64,000 nucleotides of DNA from Stenotrophomonas rhizophila (GCF_003651185.1 NZ_RCDC01000004.1:537868-601867); one strand, 5' to 3'; positions 8,636-17,192 are shown, counted from the first letter of the stretch. Numbers and translations: made by a program. Notes: generated by a model not told the origin, from the sequence alone.

Positions 8636-9819
8636 GCGCTGCCGACCTGGATGTAGAACGTGTCGTCCTCCGGCCCCCACGCATAGTCCACGCCGACATG
8701 CATGCCCAGCTGGCGGGCGATCAGATAGCGCACGCCGGCGCCTTTCGACACCTGGCTGGCGCCGTCGCTGAAACTGTTGTGCCGGCCCCAGGTGCGCCCC
8801 GCACCGACGAAGCCGATCAGCGCCCAGCGCTGGGTCATGTTCCAGCGCAGCTCGCTCTCCAGCACCGCAGCCCGCGTGTCCTGGTAACGCGCCGAGCCGA
8901 TGCCGCGCAGGTCGATGTAGGGCAGTCGATAGAACGGAATCTCACCGTTGGCCCAGCGGGCATCCGCGCGCCCGCCGAGCACGAAATGCTTGCCCATCGG
9001 CCAGTAACCGTAGGCGTGCCCGCGATAGCTCTGGAAACTGGCATCGCTGCCGATTTCCGGCAGATACGCGTTGCCTTCGATCATGCCAAGCCAGCCGCTG
9101 GAAGGCGTGAACGGGTTGTCGCGCGAATCGTACTCCAGCGACAGGCCCAGCCCGGAGCTGCGCCTGGACAGTTCGTGTGGCTGGAAACGATCGCGGTCGG
9201 AGGCGACATCGAAGCCGATATCCAGATCCATGTAGATCCATGCCAGGCCGACATAGAGATCGCGGTCACCCAGGCGCCGGAAGCCCTGCTGGAACGACAT
9301 CAGGCCGTCCATGTTGTAGTCGATCTTCTGCGCGGGCAGCACCGTGCCGGGCGTATAGAAGCCCAGATTGAACGACGCTTTGGCGACGCCGCCGCGGTAG
9401 CGCCAACGGTCATCGTCGAAGTGCAGCGAGGCGCCCACGCCATACGCTTCGCTGCCATTGGAGGTGCGCATCGCGCCACCGCCATAGATGTCCGGCGTGA
9501 CCATCTTCGGGGTGCCGCCCTCACCTGCCGCTGCCGACGCCGGTGGCCGATGGAAGAACGCCAGCGCCACGCCGCCGCCATTGCCCACGGCGGGGTCGGT
9601 CACGATGATCGGCACCGGCAGAAAACCGCGGTGCTCCAGCAACCAGCGCGACATGTCGAACCGGCCGTCTTGCGCGTCACGGAACAGGGACGCCCGCGGC
9701 GCCGGAGCGGCCGCGGGCGCCGGCGCAGGCGATGGCGCGGCGGGCTGCTGGGCGATCGCGGCGCAGGGCGTGAGCACGCCCAACAGCGAGAGCAGGCGTA
9801 CGGCATGGCCGATCGACAC
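8626..9819 (-). CDS. BamA/TamA-family outer-membrane barrel protein
   Basis: 397-residue surface-antigen-type barrel. A signal peptide (residues 1-23, CAAIAQQ) leads into an Ala/Pro linker (24-42) and then directly into barrel strands; no POTRA repeats are seen, so it is much shorter than BamA. Typical blocks: GVALAFFHRP, LGLSLEYDSRDNPFTPSSGWL and a C-terminal strand ending in aromatic-rich FYIQVGSAWR. The gene overlaps the patatin autotransporter by 10 bases, which suggests co-translation and a joint role at the outer membrane. The substrate, if it is a translocator, is unknown. Confidence 0.87.
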   Translation of the reverse strand: MSIGHAVRLLSLLGVLTPCAAIAQQPAAPSPAPAPAAAPAPRASLFRDAQDGRFDMSRWLLEHRGFLPVPIIVTDPAVGNGGGVALAFFHRPPASAAAGEGGTPKMVTPDIYGGGAMRTSNGSEAYGVGASLHFDDDRWRYRGGVAKASFNLGFYTPGTVLPAQKIDYNMDGLMSFQQGFRRLGDRDLYVGLAWIYMDLDIGFDVASDRDRFQPHELSRRSSGLGLSLEYDSRDNPFTPSSGWLGMIEGNAYLPEIGSDASFQSYRGHAYGYWPMGKHFVLGGRADARWANGEIPFYRLPYIDLRGIGSARYQDTRAAVLESELRWNMTQRWALIGFVGAGRTWGRHNSFSDGASQVSKGAGVRYLIARQLGMHVGVDYAWGPEDDTFYIQVGSAWR

Positions 9820-9927
9820 GGTGCACCTCGGGGATGGGAAGCCAAGTGCGCGGGCCCGGGCCGGTGGGAGGGAACAGCCCGGCGCGGGCCCACGCGGTTG
9901 AACGCATCTCAGGCCGTGCCGCAGCGA

Positions 9928-10476
9928 TCAGCGTGCGGCGGTCGTGCCCGGCGGGAACGCCGCAAACAGCTTGTCCAGGCCGGCTTCCACCGCCGCGTTG
10001 ACCTTGTCCGGCGAGGTCGGCACGGTGCCACTGGCGGTGCCGCGCCAGACCGCCTGTTTGGTCTTGGCGTCGAACATATCCACGACCAGCGTGCCGACGT
10101 CATAGGTGTGCACCGTGGTGGTGGCATTGCCCATGGCCATCCCGCCACCCCAGCCACCGCCCCGCCAGCCCCAGCCGCCCATGCCCGTCCCGGAGTAGAA
10201 CGTATCCAGGGTCTGCTTCTGGCCGGTGGCGATATGCGCTGCCAGGGCGATGTCGCCGTTGGGCGCTTCGCGCAGGCCCTTGGCCTGCAAACGTGCGTTG
10301 ATGCCGTCGATGATGCGTTGCTGCACCAGCGGCGAGCTTGCCTGGGGTTTCATCGCCCAGGTGTAGGTCTTGTAGGAGGCGAAACTGGCTGACGGATCGA
10401 AGTCGGTCTTGACGGTCGGTGTGGATGCACAGGCAACCAGGGAGGTCGCCAGGACGGCGATGGCAAAGGCTTTCAT
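9928..10476 (-). CDS. DUF4136 domain lipoprotein
   Basis: 182-residue lipoprotein of the DUF4136 family, function unknown. The ATG at 10476 is chosen because GGAG lies 9 bases upstream; the signal peptide ends in the lipobox LVAC with Cys at about residue 16. Then come the family start block TDFDPSASFASYKTYTW, the ADIALAAHI-like segment and a Gly/Trp-rich insertion (WGWRGGGWGGG), followed by GTLVVDMFDAKTKQAVWRG and a C-terminal helix. It stands 108 bases before the BamA-like gene and 156 bases after the YQQC gene, so it may have its own promoter. Confidence 0.88.
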   Translation of the reverse strand: MKAFAIAVLATSLVACASTPTVKTDFDPSASFASYKTYTWAMKPQASSPLVQQRIIDGINARLQAKGLREAPNGDIALAAHIATGQKQTLDTFYSGTGMGGWGWRGGGWGGGMAMGNATTTVHTYDVGTLVVDMFDAKTKQAVWRGTASGTVPTSPDKVNAAVEAGLDKLFAAFPPGTTAAR

Positions 10477-10632
10477 GACGCGAGTCTCCAAAGGCGGGAT
10501 GGAAAGACGCGCTGCGGTCGCAGCCGTCCTGGGGCGGGCCGTGGTGGCCGGTGGTTACAGCCCCACGGTAGTGCACTGCCGGCCACGCGTAATGCGCATA
10601 ACTACGGTAGAGAGGCGGGAAAAACTACCGAG

Positions 10633-11142
10633 TCAACGCGGCGGATTGATCACCACGTATTGCACGGTGGTCCCGGCATAGCGCGGCTCATACCAGACGT
10701 TGCCGCACTGCTGGTAGGCCATGCCGTTGATCACCGTGGTCACGCAGCTGGGCGGGACCGAATTGACGATCGAACCGATCACCGCCGAGGTCACGGCCAC
10801 GCCCGCCGTCACCGCTGCAGCGGTGGCGAAGGGATGATCGTCCCAGTGGTTCCAGTGGTCGTCGTGGTAGTTCACGTCCACATTGACGTTGCGGTTCACG
10901 TTGCGATTGACGGTGCGGTTGCTGTCGATGTTGCGGTTGATGTTGGCCCCGCGGTTCACGTTGCCGCCCTGCGGGCGCTGTACCGGGCGGTTGATGCTGG
11001 TATGGGCACTGGCGCGCGCGCCGCCGCCATGGAACCCGCTGCGCTGCGCGCTGGCCGGCACGGACACGGCCAGCAGCAGCGCCAGCAGCATGCCCGCCGC
11101 CAGGGAGGAGGCCACGAAGAAGCGGTTGATCACGGTACGCAT
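10633..11142 (-). CDS. Secreted YQQC-module protein with Asn/Arg/Val repeat linker (copy 2)
   Basis: 169-residue exported protein of unknown function and paralogue of the Pro/Gly-rich protein at 4081-4689. Signal peptide 1-33 (VPASAQ), then a low-complexity linker made of NRN/NVN/NRT units (residues about 55-90) in place of the GPGPHP repeat, a His/Trp/Asp patch (HDDHWNHWDDH), and the shared ordered C-terminus: VAVTSAVIGSIVNSVP, NGMAYQQC and WYEPRYAGTTVQYVV. It starts 1 base after the DUF2092 stop, the same neighbour as in the other operon. The two paralogues therefore keep the C-terminus and the partner but have unrelated linkers. Confidence 0.82.
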   Translation of the reverse strand: MRTVINRFFVASSLAAGMLLALLLAVSVPASAQRSGFHGGGARASAHTSINRPVQRPQGGNVNRGANINRNIDSNRTVNRNVNRNVNVDVNYHDDHWNHWDDHPFATAAAVTAGVAVTSAVIGSIVNSVPPSCVTTVINGMAYQQCGNVWYEPRYAGTTVQYVVINPPR

Positions 11143-11143
11143 G

Positions 11144-11962
11144 TCAGTTCTCCTGCCCAGCATCGGTGACGACCACCGCGACCGGCACCAGCTTGATGCG
11201 GGCGGCATCGGCCGGCGGCGTGAACTGGAAGGCGGTCGCGGGCACGGCGCTGCGGGTGTCCCAGCGCAGGTGGGCGCGGTACTGCGGCAGCGCCGGATCA
11301 TCCAGTGAGGTGATCACCAGCTTCTTCGGCAATGCGGTGGCCTTGCTGACCCACAGCTGCCAGTCCACGCCGTCCTGCTTGAACGCGTACTGCTCGATCG
11401 GCTCGCCGTCCACCGTGCCACCGCCGATGTGCAGCGCGCCACGGATGGCGGTTTTGGGCGCCTTGTCGGTGCCCCACAGGAACATGTCGGCCAGCGGCAT
11501 GTCGATGCCATAGCGGGCGGCGGCATCCTCCACCAGTTCGCCCAGCGTGCTGTTCAGTCCGTCCACCTGGGCGTAGTACTTCAGGCGCGGCGAATACAGC
11601 GACAGCGCCTTGCCATCGTAGAACAGCTGGCGCAACTGACGATCGCTGCGCAGCTCCAGGAACAGCTGGTTCGGGGCGCGCACCTTGTAGGTCACCACGC
11701 CATCCAGTTCCACCTTCTGGCCGTCTTCCAACACGATCTCGGTGCTGGCGTCGGAGCTCAGCGAGAACTGCTTGAGCGCACGCAGCGCTGCGCCCATGCG
11801 GTCCAGGGCGGCCAACGCCTCGGGATCGCGCTCGGGGGCGTCGGCCGGTGCAGCCGGGGGCGGTGCGGCAGTGGCAACACGGGTAGCGCCGTGCGCGACG
11901 GGCACCAGCGCAGCCAGCATCAGGCAGGCCGACCACGCAACCGGGGGAATGGCAGAGGACAT
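11144..11962 (-). CDS. DUF2092 family predicted periplasmic protein (copy 2)
   Basis: 272-residue exported DUF2092 protein, paralogous to 3296-4078. The ATG at 11962 has GGAG 9 bases upstream; the signal peptide ends VAHGAT. Shared blocks with copy 1: MGAALRAL, RQLFYDGKAL, LYSPRLKYYAQVDGLN, MPLADMFLWGT and the C-terminal RIKLVPVAVVV. It lies 52 bases after the MetA-type OMP gene and 1 base before the YQQC gene in the long minus-strand operon. Function unknown; the constant neighbour suggests the DUF2092 and YQQC products work together in the periplasm. Confidence 0.88.
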   Translation of the reverse strand: MSSAIPPVAWSACLMLAALVPVAHGATRVATAAPPPAAPADAPERDPEALAALDRMGAALRALKQFSLSSDASTEIVLEDGQKVELDGVVTYKVRAPNQLFLELRSDRQLRQLFYDGKALSLYSPRLKYYAQVDGLNSTLGELVEDAAARYGIDMPLADMFLWGTDKAPKTAIRGALHIGGGTVDGEPIEQYAFKQDGVDWQLWVSKATALPKKLVITSLDDPALPQYRAHLRWDTRSAVPATAFQFTPPADAARIKLVPVAVVVTDAGQEN

Positions 11963-12014
11963 GACCGTTACTCCATGGCACGGTAAACAGGTGGCCGCCG
12001 GCAGGCGGCCGGGA

Positions 12015-12992
12015 TCAGAAGCCGCCGCTGATCGACAGACTCCACGGGTCGCCTTCGAAGCGGTTCTTGACGCTGAATTCGCCGACATAGCGGAACGACA
12101 CATCCACATGCTCGCCGCCGGACCATTTCTTGCCGTAGGTCAGCACCGGGCCGATACCGAACGAGCGGCCTTTGAAGCCCCCCAGGCGGTCGGCGGTGTC
12201 GCCCTTGTCGTCCTGCAGCTGCTGGATCCAGCCACCGGCGGCCCCGAACCCCCAGCCACTGGCGGTGCGCTTGACCAGCAGCGCATCGGCCCGTGCGACC
12301 ACGCCGTTCTTGTAGTCGGTATCGTCGTTGCGGGTGTACCAGTCGGTGGCGCCCAGCACGCTGAATTCCAGCGTGCCCTTCTGGAACAGGTGCGTGTAGC
12401 CCACGCTGGGCGAGAACGTCCAGATGTTCATGCCCGGATTGGCCAACCGGTTCGGGTCGTACTTGGCGGTGGGCGCATACACGTACACACCGAAGGAAAG
12501 GTGCTGCACCTCGCTGATGTGGAACCCGGCGATCACCGGGGCGAAGTACACGTCGAACAGGTTGGAGGCATGGTCCTTGGTCTGGAAGCGGTTGCCCAGC
12601 GGGCCTGCCAGGTTGGCGGTGACCTCGGCATCGATGTACGGCACGGTCAGCATGGAAGCGAAGTTCCAGCGCCCGGGCTTGGTCGGCCACACGTACACCC
12701 CGGTGGCAGCGGTCAGGTTCACGTCGGCCTCCAGGCCCAGCGAGATCTGCCCGGCGATGGGCGCGGGGCGGTCGCCGCTGATCTTGCCGTTGTAGCGGAT
12801 GTAGCTCAGCGACCACTGCATGCCCGGCTCCGGCGGAATCACACCGGCGTACGAGGTGATCTGCATGCCGGTGATCGAGCGCCCCAGCGCGCCCTCGGTC
12901 GCCCATGCCGGCGCGGCGGACAGTGCAGCCAGCGAGCCCAGCGCGAGGGCCAGTGGCCAGCGACGCGGCAGGCGGAGAAAGGACATGGTCAT
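12015..12992 (-). CDS. MetA-pathway-type outer-membrane protein (SphA-like transporter)
   Basis: 325-residue predicted outer-membrane barrel of the Phenol_MetA_deg group, a family with channel or uptake roles proposed for aromatic compounds. The ATG at 12992 has GGAGG 8 bases upstream. Signal peptide 1-30 (APAWAT), then EGALGRSITGMQITSYAGV, repeated amphipathic strands and a C-terminal strand ending WSLSISGGF, with Phe as last residue as in most outer-membrane barrels. It follows the DUF1622 gene by 43 bases and precedes DUF2092 by 52 bases. Substrate unknown. Confidence 0.8.
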   Translation of the reverse strand: MTMSFLRLPRRWPLALALGSLAALSAAPAWATEGALGRSITGMQITSYAGVIPPEPGMQWSLSYIRYNGKISGDRPAPIAGQISLGLEADVNLTAATGVYVWPTKPGRWNFASMLTVPYIDAEVTANLAGPLGNRFQTKDHASNLFDVYFAPVIAGFHISEVQHLSFGVYVYAPTAKYDPNRLANPGMNIWTFSPSVGYTHLFQKGTLEFSVLGATDWYTRNDDTDYKNGVVARADALLVKRTASGWGFGAAGGWIQQLQDDKGDTADRLGGFKGRSFGIGPVLTYGKKWSGGEHVDVSFRYVGEFSVKNRFEGDPWSLSISGGF

Positions 12993-13035
12993 GCGGTGGC
13001 CCTCCGGCACGGGTGCAGGTTCATGGATACGCACC

Positions 13036-13419
13036 TCACAGCGGCTCCGGCTCCGGCGCCGGCCGCGTGGCACGCTGACGTTCGCGGACATCGGCGATGT
13101 CGCGCTCCAGGAAGTAGTTCAGGAACGTGCGGATCACGGCGATCGCGGCCAGCTGGCCGATCGCGTCCCAGCTGGTGTAGATCGACGATTCGATGATGTC
13201 CGCCGAGAGCTGCATGGTCAGCCCGGCCACCAGCCAGCGCCCGTACCCCAACCACAGGTCGCGGCGCTCGACGTTGGTCAGATGGCCGCGCAGCGCCAGC
13301 CGCACGGCCCTCACGAACACCACCACGGTGGCCATCGCGATCAGCACCAGGGCCATCGCATCGATGATCACCACCACCGGTTCGGTGATGGCGATCAGCC
13401 ACGCCTTGAGAGGAAGCAT
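13036..13419 (-). CDS. DUF1622 membrane protein
   Basis: 127-residue inner-membrane protein of the DUF1622 family. The ATG at 13419 has GGAG 8 bases upstream. Three hydrophobic segments are seen (about 10-33, 53-72 and 83-103), with the family signature LGRWLV-like GYGRWLVAGLTMQLSADI and the very conserved IGQLAAIAVIRTFLNYFLERD. No biochemical role is known. It sits between the formylglycine-generating enzyme and the MetA-type OMP with gaps of about 42 bases on both sides. Confidence 0.88.
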   Translation of the reverse strand: MLPLKAWLIAITEPVVVIIDAMALVLIAMATVVVFVRAVRLALRGHLTNVERRDLWLGYGRWLVAGLTMQLSADIIESSIYTSWDAIGQLAAIAVIRTFLNYFLERDIADVRERQRATRPAPEPEPL

Positions 13420-13461
13420 CGTCGGGGCTCCGGTAGGCATCGCAGTGCGGGGGGTTCGGGT

Positions 13462-14388
13462 TCATCCGCGCTCCACGCAGCGGAAGCCGAGGTGGCAGGT
13501 GGAGGTGTCGATCGGCTGCGCCATGCGCGCCGCAGGGCGATAACGCTTGCAGTAATTCGGCGCGCACAGGTGCGAGCCGCCTTTCATTACCCGGCGTGGG
13601 ACCGCGCTGCGATCGCGCGGGTCGTGGCTGCGTTCGCGCAGCCCCCCTCGCGGATTGTCGATCGCGCAGCACGGTTTGCTCTGCAGCTGGTCATGCTGCT
13701 GGTACCAATCGCTGGTCCATTCCCAGACGTTGCCGATCATGTCGTACAGCCCGTATCCGTTGGGCGGATAGCTGCCGACCGGTGACGTCCAGCGGTGGCC
13801 GTCCTCCTCCAGGCTCTGCCAGGGAAATTCGCCCTGCCAGGTATTGGCCTGGTGGCGGCCGCCGGGGATGAAGGTGTCGCCCCAGGCGAACTCACCACTC
13901 TGCTGGCCGCCACGCGCCGCGAATTCCCACTCGGCCTCGGTCGGCAGGTCCTTGTCCATCCACCGGGCATAGGCCAGCGCGTCGGCGAAGGTGACGTGGA
14001 CCACCGGGTGATCCTCCAGGCCCTGCAGGCTGGACAGCGGACCGCGGGGATGCCGCCAGTCGGCCCCGGGAATGTAGTGCCACCAGTTGTGTGTGTTGCC
14101 CATGTCCACCGGGTGCGGCGGCTGCACGAACACCACCGAGGCCGGTTGCAGCAGCGCCGGGTCCGCACCCGGATAGTCACGCGGGTCGGCTGCCTGCTCG
14201 GCTGCGGTGACGTGGCCGGTGGCCCGGATGAAGCGGGCGAACTCCCGGTTGGTCACCGGGTAGCGATCGATCCGGAACCGCCCTACCCGCGCTTTGTGCG
14301 CCGGGCGCTCTTCGGGATAGTGATCGTTGGAGCCCATGCTGAAGACCCCGCCGGCCAGCTCGATCATGCTATCGGCCACGACACTCAT
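13462..14388 (-). CDS. Formylglycine-generating enzyme (SUMF1/FGE family)
   Basis: 308-residue FGE-sulfatase family protein. Authentic members oxidise a Cys of a target (classically type I sulfatases) to formylglycine with copper. Sequence support: N-terminal ELAGGVFSMGSND, FRIDRYPVTNREFARFI, LPTEAEWEFAARGG, NVWEWTSDWY, and the C-terminal GGSHLCAPNYCKRYRPAAR, whose Cys275 and Cys280 match the paired copper-binding catalytic cysteines, so this is not one of the many Cys-less relatives. No signal peptide is seen, so it is cytosolic. Its ATG overlaps the DUF202 stop (ATGA). No sulfatase with a CxPxR site is encoded in this window, so the target is open. Confidence 0.92.
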   Translation of the reverse strand: MSVVADSMIELAGGVFSMGSNDHYPEERPAHKARVGRFRIDRYPVTNREFARFIRATGHVTAAEQAADPRDYPGADPALLQPASVVFVQPPHPVDMGNTHNWWHYIPGADWRHPRGPLSSLQGLEDHPVVHVTFADALAYARWMDKDLPTEAEWEFAARGGQQSGEFAWGDTFIPGGRHQANTWQGEFPWQSLEEDGHRWTSPVGSYPPNGYGLYDMIGNVWEWTSDWYQQHDQLQSKPCCAIDNPRGGLRERSHDPRDRSAVPRRVMKGGSHLCAPNYCKRYRPAARMAQPIDTSTCHLGFRCVERG

Positions 14389-14924
14389 GCGAACGGTGCC
14401 ACGTTGAAGGTCATGCTGACGATCGCCAGCAGGCCCAGCAGCCACAGCAGGCCGGCGGTGATCAGGGTCAGCGAGATCGGGTAGTGACTCTCCCCGTGGA
14501 TCAGGCCTTCGCGGATCATCTCCTCGCGCTCGGCACGCAGGCCCTGCATGTAGCGGATGTGATAGAGGATGCCGAGGGTCAGCAGAACCATGCCGAGGCC
14601 GACCAGCGCGATGCCGAAGTTGCGTGGCGCATGCGGGCGCAGGCCAACGCCGGGCACCTCCAGCATGTGGCCGAAGAACTGATAGATGGTGAAACCGAAG
14701 CCGATCAGCGACAGCGCCGTGCGGATGATCGACATCAGCGTGCGATCCGCGCTCATGCGCGTGCGCTGGAATGACATCCCGGTGCGCCGCGAGGAAAGCT
14801 CCATCGAGGTGGCATCGGCACCGCCCAGCAGCGTCTTGGCCTGCTCGATGGTGAGCGCACGCTCGGTCAGCTGCTCGCGGGGGTCCTGGGCACTCATCGG
14901 CGGGTCGTCTCGTGAGGGGGTCAT
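14385..14924 (-). CDS. DUF202 domain membrane protein
   Basis: 179-residue inner-membrane protein. A polar N-terminus of about 60 residues precedes the DUF202 domain (about 50-130): RTRMSADRTLMSIIRTALSLIGFGFTIYQFF, a first helix, then a second helix around GIALVGLGMVLLTLGILYHI; a third helix (about 153-173) follows. The start at 14924 overlaps the upstream stop (ATGA), favouring coupling; an internal ATG at 14897 is possible. The C-terminal stop overlaps the FGE start in the same way, so three genes are tightly coupled. Confidence 0.88.
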   Translation of the reverse strand: MTPSRDDPPMSAQDPREQLTERALTIEQAKTLLGGADATSMELSSRRTGMSFQRTRMSADRTLMSIIRTALSLIGFGFTIYQFFGHMLEVPGVGLRPHAPRNFGIALVGLGMVLLTLGILYHIRYMQGLRAEREEMIREGLIHGESHYPISLTLITAGLLWLLGLLAIVSMTFNVAPFA

Positions 14925-15325
14925 TTGCGGTGCAGGAAGTAGCTGGCGATGCGGGTGATCGGGCCGCGCAGGATCAGATACGGCAGGAACCCGAGCACGA
15001 CCGCGATGACGAAGGCTTCCACCGGATACTTGAAACCGCCGAACATGCGGAACTGGTAGATCACATCCATGCCGACCCCCAGCAGAAGAATCCGGGCGGT
15101 CGCGGTGACCCCTTCGCGCCAGGCGACCAGCCGGTCACCCGCAGAGCTGTGCGCCATCAACCAGGCATAGGGCGCCTTGCCCGCCTTGGCATCCTTGATG
15201 CCATCGATCAACGCCGCGATCAGTGCCATCGTCGGCTGCAGGAAGAAGCGGAAGGTCATGGGGCCATCCGCGCGATCGATCATGTCGGTCCAGAAGCGCG
15301 TCAGAATATCGATCACCAGGAGCAT
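14921..15325 (-). CDS. Small membrane protein of unknown family, first gene of the FGE operon
   Basis: 134-residue predicted membrane protein; no family recognised. The ATG at 15325 has AAGGA 8 bases upstream. Hydrophobic stretches lie at about 27-42, 77-92 and 102-120, separated by a basic loop (DGIKDAKAGKAPYAW), and the tail is basic (HRK). It heads the minus-strand run DUF202, FGE, DUF1622, OMP, DUF2092, YQQC, coupled to DUF202 by a 4-base overlap. The 188 bases upstream, shared with a divergent membrane-protein gene, must hold the operon promoter. Confidence 0.75.
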   Translation of the reverse strand: MLLVIDILTRFWTDMIDRADGPMTFRFFLQPTMALIAALIDGIKDAKAGKAPYAWLMAHSSAGDRLVAWREGVTATARILLLGVGMDVIYQFRMFGGFKYPVEAFVIAVVLGFLPYLILRGPITRIASYFLHRK

Positions 15326-15513
15326 GGGCGGGATCCTTGCGTCAGGCCTCCAGCTTGGGCGCCGCCCGGTAGCCACACAATCGAGTTGTTACTGCAACCT
15401 CCCCAGTATTTTTACTGCGTCCAACGCGTGGAAAGGCAGCGCTATGCTCAGCGACATCGCGTCCGCTGCCCGCTGCAGCCGCGCCTTCTCTTTCTTCGCC
15501 ACGGGCTGCCCCC

Positions 15514-16686
15514 ATGCACCTGGACCAGCACCATTACTCCCTGATGCGCGGCGGACTGGTGCACCGGCTGCTGCAGGCCGCCGGCATGCTGCGCGGCACC
15601 GCCCGGCTCTCGCTGTGGATCGCCGTGGCATTGGTGGTGATCTCGCTGGCGCCGTTGGTGGTGATGACCGCGCGCGCGGGCACCCTGTGGACGCCCCCGC
15701 CGGGCATGCCGCTGCTGGGCGACTACGCAACCCTCGCCCGCGTGCTGCTGGCGATGCCTCTGCTGGTGCTTGCCGCCCCGCGCTCGGACACCTTGCTGCG
15801 CAATGCGTTCCGCCAATTGACCCGCGCCGGCCTGGTGCCACCGCAGCGACAGGAAAGATTGGCCGCACTGCTGGCGAAGGTGCGCCGCTGGCGCGATGGC
15901 TGGTTGCCTGAAGCGCTCTGTGTGGTGATCGCATGGCTGCCGCTGCTGTTCGGCACGGACAGCGTGAGCCTGCTGCCGGGCGTCGCCGACTGGCGGCTGG
16001 AGCACGGTGCATTGACGGCCGCCGGACGCTGGTACGAATGGGTCGCCGTGCCGCTGTTCCGGCTGCTGGCCTTGCTCTGGCTGTGGCGCTTCGTGCTGTG
16101 GACCGGCCTGCTCTGGCGACTGCCGCGTGTAGGACTGGCACTGCACGCAGAGCACCCGGATGGCGCTGGCGGCCTGGCGTTCCTGGGCATGGCGCAGGAA
16201 CGCTTCGCGGTGCTCGCCCTGGCCGGCGGCATTCTGGTCGCCGGTGCGTGCGTCAATCATGTTCACTATCTGGGCGAGAGTCTGTATGACCTGCGCCACC
16301 TGCTGGCCGGCTATGTCATCGGTGCCACGCTCCTGCTGGTGGCGCCGCTGCTGGTCATGATGCCAAGCATGATGCGGGCCAAGCGCCATGCGCTGTACCG
16401 CTTCGATGCGCTGGGCAATCGGGCCGCGGCGCTGTTCGACCAGCGCTGGCGATCAGGGTCACGACAGGGGGCCGACGCGGATTCCCTGTTGGACCATGGC
16501 GATGCATCCGCGTTCGCTGATTTCAGCGGCGTATACAAGGGCTTGGCCAGCATGTCGGTGCTGCCGTTGAACCGCTGGAATCTGCTGTGGATCGCCCTGC
16601 ACGCCATCGTGCCTCTGCTGCCGCTGGTGCTGCTGGCGATGTCGGTGGATGAGCTGGCCCGCAAGCTGCTCGGCATCCTGGTCTGA
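15514..16686 (+). CDS. Polytopic inner-membrane protein, unknown function
   Basis: 390-residue protein with about seven hydrophobic segments: near 31-52, 73-90, 128-150, 175-200, 233-252, 265-290 and 355-382. No conserved catalytic or transport signature was recognised. A soluble loop of about 60 residues (about 292-350) separates the last two helices. It is divergent from the FGE operon, with 188 bases between the starts, and ends 21 bases before the convergent response regulator gene. The coding frame is clearly real by length and GC pattern. Confidence 0.8.
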   Translation: MHLDQHHYSLMRGGLVHRLLQAAGMLRGTARLSLWIAVALVVISLAPLVVMTARAGTLWTPPPGMPLLGDYATLARVLLAMPLLVLAAPRSDTLLRNAFRQLTRAGLVPPQRQERLAALLAKVRRWRDGWLPEALCVVIAWLPLLFGTDSVSLLPGVADWRLEHGALTAAGRWYEWVAVPLFRLLALLWLWRFVLWTGLLWRLPRVGLALHAEHPDGAGGLAFLGMAQERFAVLALAGGILVAGACVNHVHYLGESLYDLRHLLAGYVIGATLLLVAPLLVMMPSMMRAKRHALYRFDALGNRAAALFDQRWRSGSRQGADADSLLDHGDASAFADFSGVYKGLASMSVLPLNRWNLLWIALHAIVPLLPLVLLAMSVDELARKLLGILV

Positions 16687-16707
16687 CTGCCCGCGCCAGT
16701 AGCGGGA

Positions 16708-17115
16708 TCAGCCCTTGCGCGGGCCGCGCAGCGAGCGCGAGACGAACGATTCGCCCTTCAGGGCGGCCGCCACCGCCGGCAGCAGGTCATCGCCTGCGTC
16801 GGATTTGAGCACATAGCTGCACGCTCCCAGGCCCATCGCCTGCGTGACCATCTGGGGCTCGGCATGCACCGTGATGAACACCACGCCCAGCACAGGCCGC
16901 TGCAGGCGCAGCCGGCGCGCGGCTTCCAATCCGTTCATTTCCGGCATCGCGATATCGGTGACCACCACATCCGGCAACATGCTCTGCGCCGCCTGCACCA
17001 GCGAGGCGCCATCCTGGACCAGGCCAATCACCTGGAACTGCTGGGACAGCAGGCTACGCAGCTGCCGCCCCATCGCGCATCCATCCTCGGCCAGCAACAC
17101 ACGGACAGCATTCAT
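16708..17115 (-). CDS. Receiver-only response regulator
   Basis: 135-residue CheY-type single-domain regulator with no output domain. Phosphoacceptor Asp54 lies in VVVTDIAMPEMNG, the acidic pair is at LLAED (10-11), and the conserved Lys104 is in YVLKSDAG. The ATG at 17115 begins the domain cleanly. It follows the NarL-type regulator gene on the same strand after 116 bases that hold a strong hairpin. Such stand-alone receivers act in phosphorelays or by protein binding; a link to the nearby kinase is an inference from position. Confidence 0.88.
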   Translation of the reverse strand: MNAVRVLLAEDGCAMGRQLRSLLSQQFQVIGLVQDGASLVQAAQSMLPDVVVTDIAMPEMNGLEAARRLRLQRPVLGVVFITVHAEPQMVTQAMGLGACSYVLKSDAGDDLLPAVAAALKGESFVSRSLRGPRKG

Positions 17116-17192
17116 CGCACTCGCCCGCTCGATGCCTGCCACGATGATGTGGCCGGACACAGTACGGTAACAAGGGAAAAACAACCGTTGGC

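Noticed and set aside
14921..15325. The small membrane gene before DUF202 considered as part of a longer gene starting at 15376
   Set aside because: The upstream extension lacks a ribosome site and is basic and non-hydrophobic, while AAGGA precedes the ATG at 15325.
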